Program-made: the position numbers and the translations under genes
Source: Blastocladiella britannica
Lineage: Eukaryota; Blastocladiomycota; Blastocladiomycetes; Blastocladiales; Blastocladiaceae
Length of the DNA stretch: 12,895 bases
NCBI GenBank assembly: GCA_025349905.2
Contig: MU625056.1
Span: 1-12,895, forward strand
Direction: 5' to 3'
Notes under the pieces: model-generated
Seen by the model: the letters and a program-made list of their open reading frames with translations, nothing else
The model's database searches: none
Told to the model about the DNA's origin: nothing
In this document: positions 1 to 12,239 of the stretch, one piece after another
How positions within the stretch are numbered: the first letter of the stretch is position 1
Layout of the letters: each line of letters begins with the position of its first letter

Positions 1-249
1 ATGGGACGCGTGATGCACCCGATCATGCGCGTCACGACCCACCCGCCGCCTGCCCAAGACGCCAACCACCCCGTTGCCGCCGTCGCACCGAGGGTATCCC
101 GGACTCCAGTCCACCATTTGCTGCGCTGTCCCAGTGCTCACTGCAAAAGCCAATGGTGGAACCGGGATGCCCTCGCTGTGGCGAACATCACCGCCAAGGC
201 CCGCCGGGTCTTGGAAAACCAAGTTCAACGTCAGGCATATGATCCATAA
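1..249 (+). pseudogene. Probable C-terminal remnant of a TnpB/Fanzor-type transposon nuclease
   Basis: The frame starting at base 1 stays open to a TAA at 247-249. Its second half reads HHLLRCPSAHC, then WWNRDALAVANI (codons 127-189). A Cys pair followed by N-R-D-x-x-A-x-x-N-I is the typical end of the OrfB/TnpB/Fanzor family: the second half of the zinc ribbon plus the last RuvC acidic residue (Asp at 166-168). The first zinc-ribbon half is missing from this frame. In the +3 frame, bases 51-62 read C-P-R-R, which resembles a C-P-x-C pair whose second Cys codon has become CGC. This suggests one frameshift and one substitution, so I call it broken. The rest of the gene would lie to the left of the window. 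In this family the protein is an RNA-guided DNA nuclease carried by a transposon. That this copy is dead is inference. A functional gene with an intron here is the alternative. Confidence 0.5.
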
Positions 250-483
250 AAGGTGATCCCAGACGATGTTGGCAATCCGAATGTTTCTCTCAAAGGTTTG
301 AAAAAAGGAATATATGGGCCGCTCAGAAAATCATGCAGCGAACAATTGCTAATGAATGTTGGGTGGCCAGTAAGGTAAGTAACCTAGGAAAGAGGGTGGC
401 AGGATGCGACGAGCAATTTTGTTCGCGCGACTTTTTGGGTCATCACGCCGTTTGTTGCTCTCTCGCCGTCGTCACTAACGAAA
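250..483. other. Intergenic gap upstream of the helicase gene
   Basis: This 234-bp stretch lies between the transposon-like remnant and the DHX40 start codon. I see no credible coding exon, no tRNA and no long inverted repeat. It should hold the DHX40 promoter and 5' UTR. If the remnant on the left is a Fanzor-type element, its guide RNA and right end would be expected around here, but I cannot recognise either. A short stem AGGT/ACCT around 373-385 is too weak to mean anything. Confidence 0.5.
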
Positions 484-3356
<2,873 letters not shown>

Positions 3357-3376
3357 ATGCATGTATTTTTTGAATT

Positions 3377-6199
3377 TCAAATGGCGGCAGTGGGCGCGAG
3401 GCCATCGATGAAGGTCCGCAACCACGCTGCATGCTCCCGTAGTTTTTGCTCGGTTGCAGTGCATTGGCGCTCCACCACGTCCAGCTCAAGATTGGACATG
3501 GGGATTGCAGACGAAAATATCCTTGGTGGGTGTACCCTGACGCTTTGTGGCGGTGGAGGTGCGTGGTACGGCCTGACCATGGAGTCAAATTCGGGGCTGT
3601 CCATATAAAGTTTAGAGTACTGGCTGCAACAAGAAAAAGGAAAAAAAAAAAACGGCGTACGTTTGAAGCCGAAGAGCATGCCGCGCCTGGATTTTTCCAA
3701 GCAATGCGTGCAAGTTCGTCTCGGCAACAATAAGCTCGCTGTCCACGTCTCCAGGAACAAGATTGGCAAGCGACTCTGGCCGCGCCAGCTGCTCTGCGAC
3801 GCGGCTCTTGAGGAGCGGCGGTCGGTTCATCATCGAAGGGCTCGAAATGGGTCTCCTGTGCTGCCGACTCGCGGCTCTTGCCGCCCGAGAGTGGGATTTC
3901 GAGTCGTGGTGGCGGGTGCTCATGATGGATGACGACGCGGATGGCGACCTCGTCCTGCTCGGTCCCTCCAAGTCGGAGCTGCGGGTTATTTCAGAGACGC
4001 TTTCGTCAAGCGTGCCAAGGGACTCGGCGCTCTGACGATGATGACGATGGGATGAGTGATGTTGATGTTGATGATGATGGCCCTGGCTCTCCTTGGCGTG
4101 ATCGCTGTCGGGAGGTGTCGCCAGAGACGCATTGCCTTCCGTTTGGGTCCCTGCCGCTGCTGCGGACGACGTTGCTTTGGGTTGAATTGCCGACGACGAT
4201 GACGACAACGAGGACACCCGCGCCGATGCTAGTTGCTTTTGAAGATCCGCCACTTGTCGTTCAAGCGTCGCGGTAAAGTCTTGTAGTTGCCTGTGTGAAG
4301 TTGCCTCGAGCCGCAGCCTCTCGGCAGTTTGTTCCAGCGCGACGCCACGGGCGACCTCTGCCTCAAGCGCTTGGCGAAGGAAAGCCAGCTCAGCGGCACT
4401 GGCTTGTTGGGCGGACTCGATAGCCGATTCAATATCACGGGCGTGCTGTTGTTGTTGAGCTTGTTGGTCGTCGGCGCCATGGGAATGGTTGATTGCTCGT
4501 TGCAGCTCTTGTTGGTGCACGAGACGCTCGCGCACCACCGCTTCTTGGACGGCACGGGCAACGGTTGCGGACAAATCGGTTTGTGAGGGAGTCGGAGGGT
4601 GACTATTGGCCTCGAGCGCCACCGCAAGTTGAGATTGAATTGCAGCGAGGGCAACGTGGTGCTCGTTATTGACTAGCTCGAGCGCTATTGCATGCTCTTG
4701 TCGGAGTTGCTCTGTGACGGCGTCGCGCGCAAGGCTCGCCGCTTGCTCGGATTGTTGGAGCACGGTGGCACGTGTATGCTCGAGCTCCGCTGCATGCTCT
4801 TCGGCCAGGTCCTGCCTGAGTCGCTCAATGGCGTCCGCGTGCCGGGATTCGAGGTCGTGTCGCAACTGAGCGACCGCATCCACTTGCTCACGCTTCGCTG
4901 ACGCGAGCGCAACCGACAGCTCTGTCTCGGCCCGTGCTGACCGATCGACAAGCACCTGCTCGTGGTTCCGAAGCTTGTCGCGGAGCTCAATCAGGCTCTC
5001 CTCGAGCTCGGCAATGTGGCTGTGCGCGTCTTCGAGGTCGTGCCGCGCTTGGTCGCGCTCGAGCTCGAGCGATTCCAGTTGGTGCTGTGAGACTGCGGTT
5101 TGCCGGAGCAGCGGGAGAGACAGACCGGAGACCCGGGGAGAGGATGACGCCGATGCAACCGACGCTGCGAGGGATTTCCCCGACACGGACTTGCAAAGTG
5201 GGGCCGCTGACGCAGAAACAGCTGCTGCCACGTTGTTGCCCGAGCCGTGGCTCTCGGATACAATAGAAGCGTTGGAGGCCGAACGGGTCCGTGGTACGCT
5301 CACACGGCCTTCCTCCAGAAAGCTGCTCTGCCGAGAAATGTTCCCGGCAGACCCAATGCGGGATCTGGACGGATCGGTCGTGTCGGGTATTGGGGGAGCC
5401 TTCATGCCATTACTCAGAGGTGGGAGCGAGCTTTGAATGCTCGGGAGTTTCCCTTGGCCAATGGGAGGAAGGTCCTGCCGTGTAATGGGCCCAAGAATCG
5501 ACTTGCTCTTAATGCCAGGTGAAGTCAACGGGGACTCGCTCTTTTGCGACTCCTATCCTTATTTCAATTCGTGAACCACACTCAAGAAAAAGAGGAAATT
5601 AGCAAAATACCAGTTGATGCGGCCCAGAGTCATGTTCGTCGACCTCCTCAGCCTCGCTGTCGTTGGGCTCCTTGTCATCAAGAGATCTGTTTGAGGCTGG
5701 ATCATTTGCTTTATCGCGCTCACGCTGCAGCATTTTTCGGTAATACTCGTCGCAGGGATGCTCCCAGATCGACTCTTTTGTCTGTTTAATGGACCCCCCG
5801 AAACTCTGAGTAATGTATCTAATACGCGACAATGATATGAGGAGAAACTTACCTGAAAGTTATAATAGTATACTTCATGGGTATCCGTTTGACTGCAATC
5901 GCATTTATATTTAGTTCGATCAAGTCAATTTCGACCGTTTTGGTTGCGACTTGAAAAACGAGAGTACCATGGTTTCCATGCAGCAGGCAATGGGGCTTTA
6001 AGGCCCTCGCGCGCAATCCAGAAAAATGTAGTGTCGTGCTCAAGGTCCATGCCAAGAAATTCGGCATATTCCTCCACCTCTGGTCGAAGAAACCGATCAG
6101 TGCGAATTTATCGTGAGCGGTCAAAGAAACATGAATAAAACCTTTTTGACTTGGCTCATAGTCTGGGTCAAAGACCTCTTCGAGGACAGTGTCCGCCAT
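3377..6199 (-). CDS. CEP164: CEP164-like centriole distal appendage protein
   Basis: Exons in transcript order: 6199-6142, 6079-5968, 5892-5853, 5781-5611, 5552-3661, 3623-3377; 839 aa. In the family, CEP164 sits on the distal appendages of the mother centriole and is needed for docking it to the membrane and starting a cilium. The N-terminus matches the family closely: a Y-E-P-S-x-x-E-V-E-E-Y-A motif (residues 14-25), then W-I-A-R-E-G-L-K-A-P-L-P (40-51). A WW domain follows, with Trp54 and Trp76 22 residues apart, Y-Y-Y-N-F (65-69) and the diagnostic W-E-H-P-C-D-E-Y-Y (76-84). The domain spans exons 2-4. Next come a Ser/Pro-rich stretch (about 128-280), long coiled coils (about 285-445 and 455-571), a His-rich run (618-633) and a C-terminal tail with four consecutive prolines. 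It is shorter than human CEP164 (about 1460 aa). Only the N-terminal third aligns by eye; coiled coils are not diagnostic on their own. Confidence 0.88.
4035..4082 (-). repeat. Simple repeat coding for a His-rich tract
   Basis: The plus strand here is a run of GATGATG/GTTGATG units. On the coding (minus) strand it becomes CAT/CAC codons, giving a tract of about 16 residues of which about ten are His, at CEP164 residues 618-633. It stays in frame and lies between the coiled coil and a Ser/Arg-rich linker. This looks like a slippage-prone microsatellite tolerated in a disordered region. Confidence 0.7.
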
Positions 6200-6303
6200 G
6201 TTGATTTTTCGTTAAATCGCTGGACGTTGGGAAAGAGAGAATATCAATGTGATGATGTCACAATTTCCCTTCAAAAATCACAATTAACTCGAATACGGAA
6301 AGA
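6200..6303. promoter_or_regulatory. Shared divergent promoter of CEP164 and CFAP69
   Basis: Only 104 bp separate the CEP164 ATG (minus strand, 6199) from the CFAP69 ATG (plus strand, 6304), so both 5' UTRs and the core promoter must fit here. Visible elements are TGATGTCA (6253-6260, one base from the CRE palindrome TGACGTCA), an inverted repeat TGTGA-TGATG-TCACA (6248-6262) and a direct repeat TCACAATT at 6258-6265 and 6278-6285. I see no convincing RFX X-box and no clear TATA box. That these elements act as sites is inference from position and repetition. Confidence 0.6.
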
Positions 6304-9300
6304 ATGGCAGTTACTGAGCATGCCGCCCGGCGGACCCGCGGAGCACAGCTATTATCCGACCCAGCGCAGGTTCCACAGCTGCGCGAGAAGCATGGCCCGG
6401 TATCCTCGGCAGTATTAGATCGGATTCATCCAACACCGTCTTCGTCGACATGCATTGCAGCCTACTGCACCACGGTCCAAAAACATGGCGATCCGCTTCT
6501 CAATGTGCGCCAATCCGTTTTGCAGCGTGCATTGAATCCAATGGCACAGCTCGCTCCGCGCCTTCAACGCTTGGAAAGGATGGCAAGCCCTGAATTGCAG
6601 CAACAACCAAATGCGCCGGCTGTGCTGTCTGTAGATGCAGTGAATTTTGTCCTCATTGAAAGTCTCTTCACGGATTCTCTGAAGCGAGAAGTCGAGGAGC
6701 GACAGATTGATGTTTTATCAAAGCTGACCCGAGTGTACTCGTCTGCATTGATGGTATCCTTATCCTTATTATTTCTTTTGTCCAATTAGCCGAGACTAAT
6801 CGCGCCGCTAACCTACAGCCGCAAGAACATGTCTCTCCTATCGGCCGGATGTTGGTCACGGTAATTGAGCGGCTCGATGAAACGGGATCTCCAGGATTTG
6901 CACAGGTCATTGAAAAACTTGTGGCCGCTTGGTATGTTTCATAGAATACTCTTGGTCAGAGACAAACCTTAAGGACTCACATTTGATGTGCAGTATCCAC
7001 CATTTTTCGCAGTTGAATCCAGAGCAAATGCAAATCGAAGGCATGATTGCAGTACTCTTGTCACAAAACCTGTCTCCGTCATGCAAAAAGATGATCATTA
7101 AGGTACACTCAATTTGAATTAGTGGTGGATCGTTGAAGCAAAAAACGGGTACTTACCAACCCAACTTTATACAGTCTGTTGCAGCGCATGACTTGGAGAC
7201 CCACTTTTCGATCCTCGTGTACGTGATTTCATTATTCCCTCCCATATTGGCAAACGTATAGCTCACCTAAAATTTGTATACACAACAAAAAAATAGTCAA
7301 CTGTTGCCGACTCTCAACGCGGTCCTGCCCACAACACAAGATCCAAAACCAATTCTCAAACTGCTCATGGTCTGGGCAGATGTTCCTGGCATCCACATTC
7401 GCCTCACGCTCCTCAATTTGTCGCCACTCCTCAGGGGATTTCTGCAGCATGTTGCTGACCCGGTTGTTCGGCTCCTGGCGATCCAATTGGCAACAAAAAT
7501 TCTGATTCCCGCTCACGAAACCATCTCGTACTGGCTGCCCGTTCTCCATGCGATTGCACACGACCACCGTCTGACCAACGACGTGCTCTTGTTCCTGAGT
7601 TCGGCACTGGATGAGCAACCTGGATGTTATCCTGATCTTATTGCGTTTGTTGTTAAGCGTACCACATATGAGCTACCCAAGCAAGGGCACGCACGAGCCT
7701 GGTCGCCGCACACTGCTGCCCCATCAGAAGAAGGTCCTCTCAATGAGCTTCCTACGCCAGCCAAACTTGGCATGGACCTGGCCCTCGAGTCCAAACTGGC
7801 TGGGCTGCAGCTGATTGAGCAGTTTTTGCACGACGATACGGCGCGGTCCCTTGTTCTCTCGTCCGGGTACATTGATTTCTGCGTTGGGCACTTGACTTTT
7901 TCGCCTGCCGGTGGGTTTGACCAAGGGTGGCCGACTCGCGGCCTCAAGGCCATTCAAGCAACCGCCCTGGTGCACCTAGCGACCATCTTTTCCGCCGGAG
8001 ACTTGTTTGAAGAGGTAGCCAACTTGGCGTGCGACCCAGTGCTTGTCACGTATCTTCGGGAGGCGCTTGCGGCCGACAATGGGATTGCCGACCGCCCCAA
8101 CACCGTCAACCTGGTTGCGGGATGCGTGCCGCGGTTCCTGCACCTGGTGCGCACCATGTGCACCTATGGCGCCGACGTGCAGACCAAGCTCGGAGCCCAG
8201 GGGCTCGTGCACGAATGCATGTCGCTCATATCGTCGCGCGCTCCCGCTGGTGGGAACGTCGGCACATCCGAGTCGACCCGCCAGCTTGCGTGCGTGGCCT
8301 TGGCGGCACTGTGCGAGGGTGCATGCGAGCCCAACCAGCTGCTGGTAGCATCGATTCCGTCCGCGGTCTACACGCTGGCGCAGTTGATTCCGTGGAGCTC
8401 GGCCCATCCTCCGACGCAGCTTAAAATGCGCATTGCCGTGCTGGACGCTCTGTGGTCGGTCGTGACTGAGTGCCACCTCAACGAAGAGTCCTTTCTCGAA
8501 GCTGGGGGTATCTTTAAGCTGTTTGCACTGATTGCTGACCCTGGTGTCGAACGGAACGTGATGGCACATGCGCTGGCGCTGATTCTCGAGATGCTAGAAA
8601 ACCCGAAAACACGTCAGCACGTGGTCACTTGGTCGAATGCATCCTATGCCAGCGCGCCGGCGCTCTTGCTCTCCATTTGGAGGCGTGAAAACTGTACGAT
8701 CTCTCTTTTGTTTATTTTATGTCCATATTGACGATTGTTCTCCGTGATATAGCGAGCATGGAGTTTAATCGCCATCTCACGGCCATTGAAGAAATGGGCA
8801 ACAACTTTTGCGTATGTCCTGCCATTATATTGTAACGAATACTGTTTCTCACATACACTTTCAGTGCAAAATATACGGGATTTTGAGCCACATTGGGTTT
8901 CACACCATGTATGAGGGCCTCAATGAGGATGATCGCAGGCTCCTGTATGGAGTACGTTATCCATTTTTTCGATCAGCGTCACAAATATGACTGACAACAA
9001 CAATATTAAAAACAGATTGAACGCTACCTTGACTTCAAGATTGGTGTGATCTGGGACGAGATCGCGTTCGAGTTACAGTCCGAGGGCATTCGCCCAGTTT
9101 CTCCTGACCAACAAGTCCTAGACGCTGTGCGAGCGGCGGTGGAGGCCAAGACGGCACAAGTGCAGCGACTCCAGCGCGATTCCACACGCGAATTTACCGA
9201 ACGCAAGTCGGCAAAGGAGGGCGAGTTTTTCTCCATCTTTATGCATTCGCACCACCTGATCAAGGAACCAGCAACCATGGCTCCTCGTGCAGCACCCGCC

Positions 9301-9522
9301 AAGTCAAGCTCATCCCCAATCGAAGGGCAGTCCATGACCGATAGAGGAGGAGACATTGCGCCGCCGCAACAAGGGACGAAGGCAAAACGGCGCGTTTCCC
9401 TGGGGTTCCTGGACGTGATTGCACCCGAGAAGGAGGCTCACCAGACAGTCGCTTCTGGACGGTACAAGGGTCTCGCACATGCGTCGGTTGTTCGCATGGC
9501 CGTTCCAGATGATGAGAAATAG
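6304..9522 (+). CDS. CFAP69: CFAP69-like cilia- and flagella-associated protein
   Basis: Exons: 6304-6753, 6819-6931, 6994-7102, 7175-7218, 7297-8693, 8753-8811, 8865-8951, 9016-9522; 921 aa, against about 940 in human CFAP69. Family role: an axoneme-associated protein needed for normal sperm flagella and for olfactory cilia in mammals. Most of the protein is predicted alpha-helical with Leu-rich, armadillo-like repeats. Family-specific segments in the C-terminal part are LDALWSVVTECHLNEESFLE with GGIFKLF, ENPKTRQHV (about 673-681), LLLSIWRRE, KIYGILSHIGF (726-736) and ERYLDFKIGVIWDEI (755-769), followed by a helical stretch and a low-complexity tail. All eight exons join in frame. The tail exon reads through with no usable intron. 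The start ATG is the first in the frame and leaves a 5' region of at most 104 bp shared with CEP164. The first 150 residues are the least conserved, so the exact start is less certain than the rest. Confidence 0.88.
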
Positions 9523-9568
9523 AGGTCATTCACAAAAACAATCCAAATACAAACGAAATCTTTATTAA
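9523..9568. terminator. 46-bp overlap zone of two convergent 3' ends
   Basis: The stop codons of CFAP69 (plus, 9520-9522) and the guanylyltransferase (minus, 9569-9571) face each other across 46 AT-rich bases. An AATAAA on the minus strand (9561-9566) begins two bases after the guanylyltransferase stop and is a likely poly(A) signal for it. I see no AATAAA on the plus strand for CFAP69. Confidence 0.5.
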
Positions 9569-11661
9569 TTAAAACTCGTCGTCGTAGTCAAGGGGCATAT
9601 CGTCATGCATGATCGTGGTAGCGCCTCCGCCTCCCCGTTCGTCAGGATACCCGAGGCCGCCGTCGGGGCCGTCGGGGCCGTCCGAGCCGCCAAACTCATT
9701 TCCGCCGTCATGGCCAATCCCAGAGTGCGCCGTGCTGACGGCCTTCCACTCTTCAAGGGCGTAAAATTGGCCATGCTCGTCCACTAGCCGCGGAGACAGT
9801 GGGCCGTCGTGCACCTGGTTCTCGGAGCCCCATTCGGTGGTGGCAACGTCGTCGTAATGGTCGCCGCCAGTGGTGAACTTGAGCGCAAATGGCGGGTCAA
9901 GGCCGAGCTTGGTCTCTTGCACCGTGTCGGCCCCGTACGCGCAACGGTTCCAGTCGGGCAAGATGGTCGTGGGCCGCAGTCCGGGAAGGGCTGGATCGGA
10001 GCCAATTCGAACGCCAGTCACCATGCGCGAAGGAAACGCGGCGCCATGTCCGTTCGCGTGCGTGGCCCCTCCATGGACCGTCGGCGTCACCGCTGCTGGT
10101 GGTTGTTGTTGTGCTGCCGCTTGGGAATTTGCCTCTCGCTCTTTCCACCGTGTTCGGACTTCGGGGGCGAGCTGGACGAGCTGATATAGTGTAATTTGAG
10201 CCTTGGGCAAGAACCAAGAGAATATGGGGAAAAAAAACATACCTCTTCTCTGCTCACGGCATAACGAATACTCTGCATGACGTTGTCAAACGTCCGGGTA
10301 TGATTGGCGTTTTCCTTGTCGAATCGCCAACGCATGAACCTCCAGTTGCCCGGGTAGTCCACGTGGTAGTTGCACTCGATCACGCGGTTGTCGCTATGCT
10401 GCAATTGGCTATACGAATTTGCTCGTTTCATGGTGAGTTGCTGGACAAAAAAAAAAAAGGGAGCGGAGAAAAACGCACAGTAGCACCTCAGGATCCAACT
10501 CGACAAGGTACGAGTAGTGGGTGTGTACTCTGCCGCCTTCCCAAATGCAGAGCGAGAGACTGCCGTCGGGCTGGGGACGAAGCAAAAAGTCGACGGAATT
10601 CTCTTCTGCGGGCTTCCATTTGAGGCTGTTTGTTTTTGTTAATATGGTTGGCTCATGTTTGAGAAGATGGGAAACAAAGAGAATACAAAATGCAAACATT
10701 TTTTGGTCCGTGCCCAGGGTATAGCAATCCTCTGACGACGTGAAAATAAGTCCATCCGATTTGTGCTTGAGGAGCGGCATCTCGGCAAAGATCTGGAGCC
10801 ATTTATTGTGTGAGACAGGAAACAAAAGAAAAAAAGTAAAATGCACAGACCTGCTCAACAGCATAACTGAGGTGCATTTTCTTGTCTTCGATCCTGTAGT
10901 ATGAGTAGATGAATGACACAGACAGCAACACATTAGAAAAGAAAAGAGATCCGTACTCGAATGGGATGCGCTGGATCAAATCTGGACGCTCAATCCTCAT
11001 GCGCTCCAGTGGTTTGAGTACAAACTCGCGAAAGTGCTGTGAAGCATCCATGCTGTTACTTTTCTATGTTCTGAATCAAAAGAACAAATCAAGGATGCGC
11101 GCACCCCGAGCCGCTTGGTAAACGGACGGTCAATGAGAACCTTGCCACAGGTCGCGAGGCAGTCGAAAACGAGAAAGCGCGTCCGCGTCGACTTTGTGTC
11201 CATAAAGTGAGGCCAAGTCACGAAAAAAGAAAAAAATTGAGAAAGAATAGTACCCCGTCCGCCTCCATGTCCACGATCAGCTCGCCATCCAGGAGCGTGC
11301 CATTGTGAAACTTGGTGTACTGGTGGCGCCCCGGCTCGGGCGGGGTCGGCAGCAGGATTTTGGTGTAAAAGTAGGCGTTGCTGCGGTTGATGAGGAACGT
11401 TTCGAACTTGTTCTCGGCGCGGTTGAACGTCGCGTAGAGCAAGAAGCGCAGGCCGTCGGTCTTCTCGCACACAAAGTAGTTGTGCTGCATCAGCTCTTGC
11501 AAGTGGCCTTGCAGAAAGGATACGGGCTGCGCGCCGGGAAACGCGCGCTTGCGAGTCTGGAGCAGTAAGCTGACCTGGTCCTGCAGGATGGCGAGGTAAG
11601 GGCCGACCACGCTGACGCCGGGGATCGGAATGTCCTCGGGGGCGACGAACGCGTTTGCCAT
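9569..11661 (-). CDS. CEG1: mRNA capping enzyme, guanylyltransferase subunit
   Basis: Exons in transcript order: 11661-11254, 11191-11105, 11063-10957, 10893-10851, 10792-10698, 10625-10487, 10440-10243, 10180-9569; 562 aa. It transfers GMP from GTP onto the 5' diphosphate of nascent mRNA in the nucleus. Motifs: I E-K-T-D-G (Lys67 is the nucleophile that carries GMP), III INRSNAYFY (91-99), IIIa LLDGELI (123-129), IV KSDGLIF (226-232), V LKWKP (248-252), and VI R-F-D-K (332-335) in the OB-fold domain. There is no Cys-phosphatase triphosphatase domain in front, which is the fungal arrangement with a separate triphosphatase. The core ends near residue 375. The remaining 190 residues or so form a tail rich in Gln/Pro/Ala, then Gly/Asp, ending D-Y-D-D-E-F; I do not recognise it. 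Exon 3 has an alternative 3' splice site within a few bases; the one used here keeps the frame. Confidence 0.93.
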
Positions 11662-11721
11662 TCTAGCTAATAAGAGATTTTGGGAACTGGAGAGCGGGAA
11701 AGAGGCCCAGCCATTGCATTC
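11662..11721. promoter_or_regulatory. 60-bp gap: guanylyltransferase promoter and TMEM14 3' end
   Basis: The two minus-strand genes are head to tail with only 60 bp between the TMEM14 stop and the guanylyltransferase ATG. The promoter and 5' UTR of the latter must lie here or overlap the end of TMEM14. No AATAAA or TATA box is evident. Confidence 0.45.
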
Positions 11722-12116
11722 CTACACGCCGACGCGCCACTCGTACACCTTCTTGCCATAGTACGCAGTGCTCAGGAGGCCCGACGCCGCCAGAGCCACC
11801 GTGTGCGGCTTGGGGTTGCGCAGCGCCCGCGGGCCCATCGCCAAAACCAGCACCAGCGACGTCACCACCGCCAGCTCCGACCCGTATGCGGCGTTAGTGT
11901 GGATCAGGTACCCGGACGCGGCGTACAGCGCGCTGAAAGACAGTCCCGCGATCAGGGACGGGCGCGAGCGGGCGCGGACAAAGCCAGCAACGCCGCCGGC
12001 GGCGCCTGATTCATGTAATTTTTTTCTTTTTCATTTCAATGATCGTGTGTGAGAGCCATTTTATGATGTGTAAACGCACAGAGAGCAGAGAGGGTGTAGG
12101 CTGGGTGCTGGGACAT
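11722..12116 (-). CDS. TMEM14: TMEM14-family small membrane protein
   Basis: Two exons: 12116-12080 and 12005-11722 (74-bp intron, GTGCGT to CAG); 106 aa. The first exon codes for only 12 residues plus one base (M-S-Q-H-P-A-Y-T-L-S-A-L), and the join restores C-A-A-G-G-V-A-G-F. The family hallmark is visible: G-G-V-A-G-F-V-R-A-R-S-R-P-S-L-I-A-G-L (residues 16-34), as in TMEM14/UPF0136 proteins. Four membrane segments are expected at about 6-22, 29-48, 54-71 and 80-96, ending in a short charged tail (K-K-V-Y-E-W-R). Length fits the family (about 100-115 aa). Animal TMEM14 members are linked to mitochondria (TMEM14C to haem precursor movement). Which paralogue this equals, and its substrate, cannot be said. 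The small size and the intron explain why it has no long uninterrupted reading frame from its ATG. Confidence 0.88.
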
Positions 12117-12239
12117 CGAATTTAGTTTGGTACTGTTAAATCGAAAGACCGAAAAACACCAAGTGCGAGCAACCCGAGGCGACGGTGTATAGATAATAAA
12201 ATATATGTAAAAAGAAAACTATTCAAAAGCTGCAGTCGC
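12117..12239. other. 123-bp gap: TMEM14 promoter and NHP2 3' end
   Basis: AT-rich non-coding spacer between two minus-strand genes. It must contain the NHP2 3' UTR and the TMEM14 promoter and 5' UTR. No canonical AATAAA is seen on the minus strand; TTTTATTATC (about 12193-12202) is only loosely similar. Confidence 0.5.

Noticed and set aside
1..250. A long open frame on the minus strand of the first 250 bases
   Set aside because: It is open but shows no recognisable motif, while the plus strand has the Cys pair and N-R-D-x-x-A-x-x-N-I signature.
4975..5436. Plus-strand open frame of 153 aa and several neighbours opposite CEP164
   Set aside because: They are antisense shadows of the large CEP164 exon 5, which has a continuous frame and coiled-coil periodicity.
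6200..6303. RFX X-box in the ciliary promoter
   Set aside because: No sequence fits the GTNRCC/RGYAAC pattern with correct spacing on either strand.
9217..9283. Possible extra intron in the last CFAP69 exon (GTTTTTC to ACCAG or TCAAG)
   Set aside because: Both acceptors lead to early stop codons, while reading through keeps the frame open to a normal end.
9809..10189. Plus-strand open frames of over 100 aa opposite the capping enzyme
   Set aside because: They are antisense to its last exon and low in complexity, with no family resemblance.
11680..12009. Plus-strand 109-aa frame opposite TMEM14
   Set aside because: It is an Arg/Gln-rich shadow; the minus strand gives a clear TMEM14 protein across one intron.
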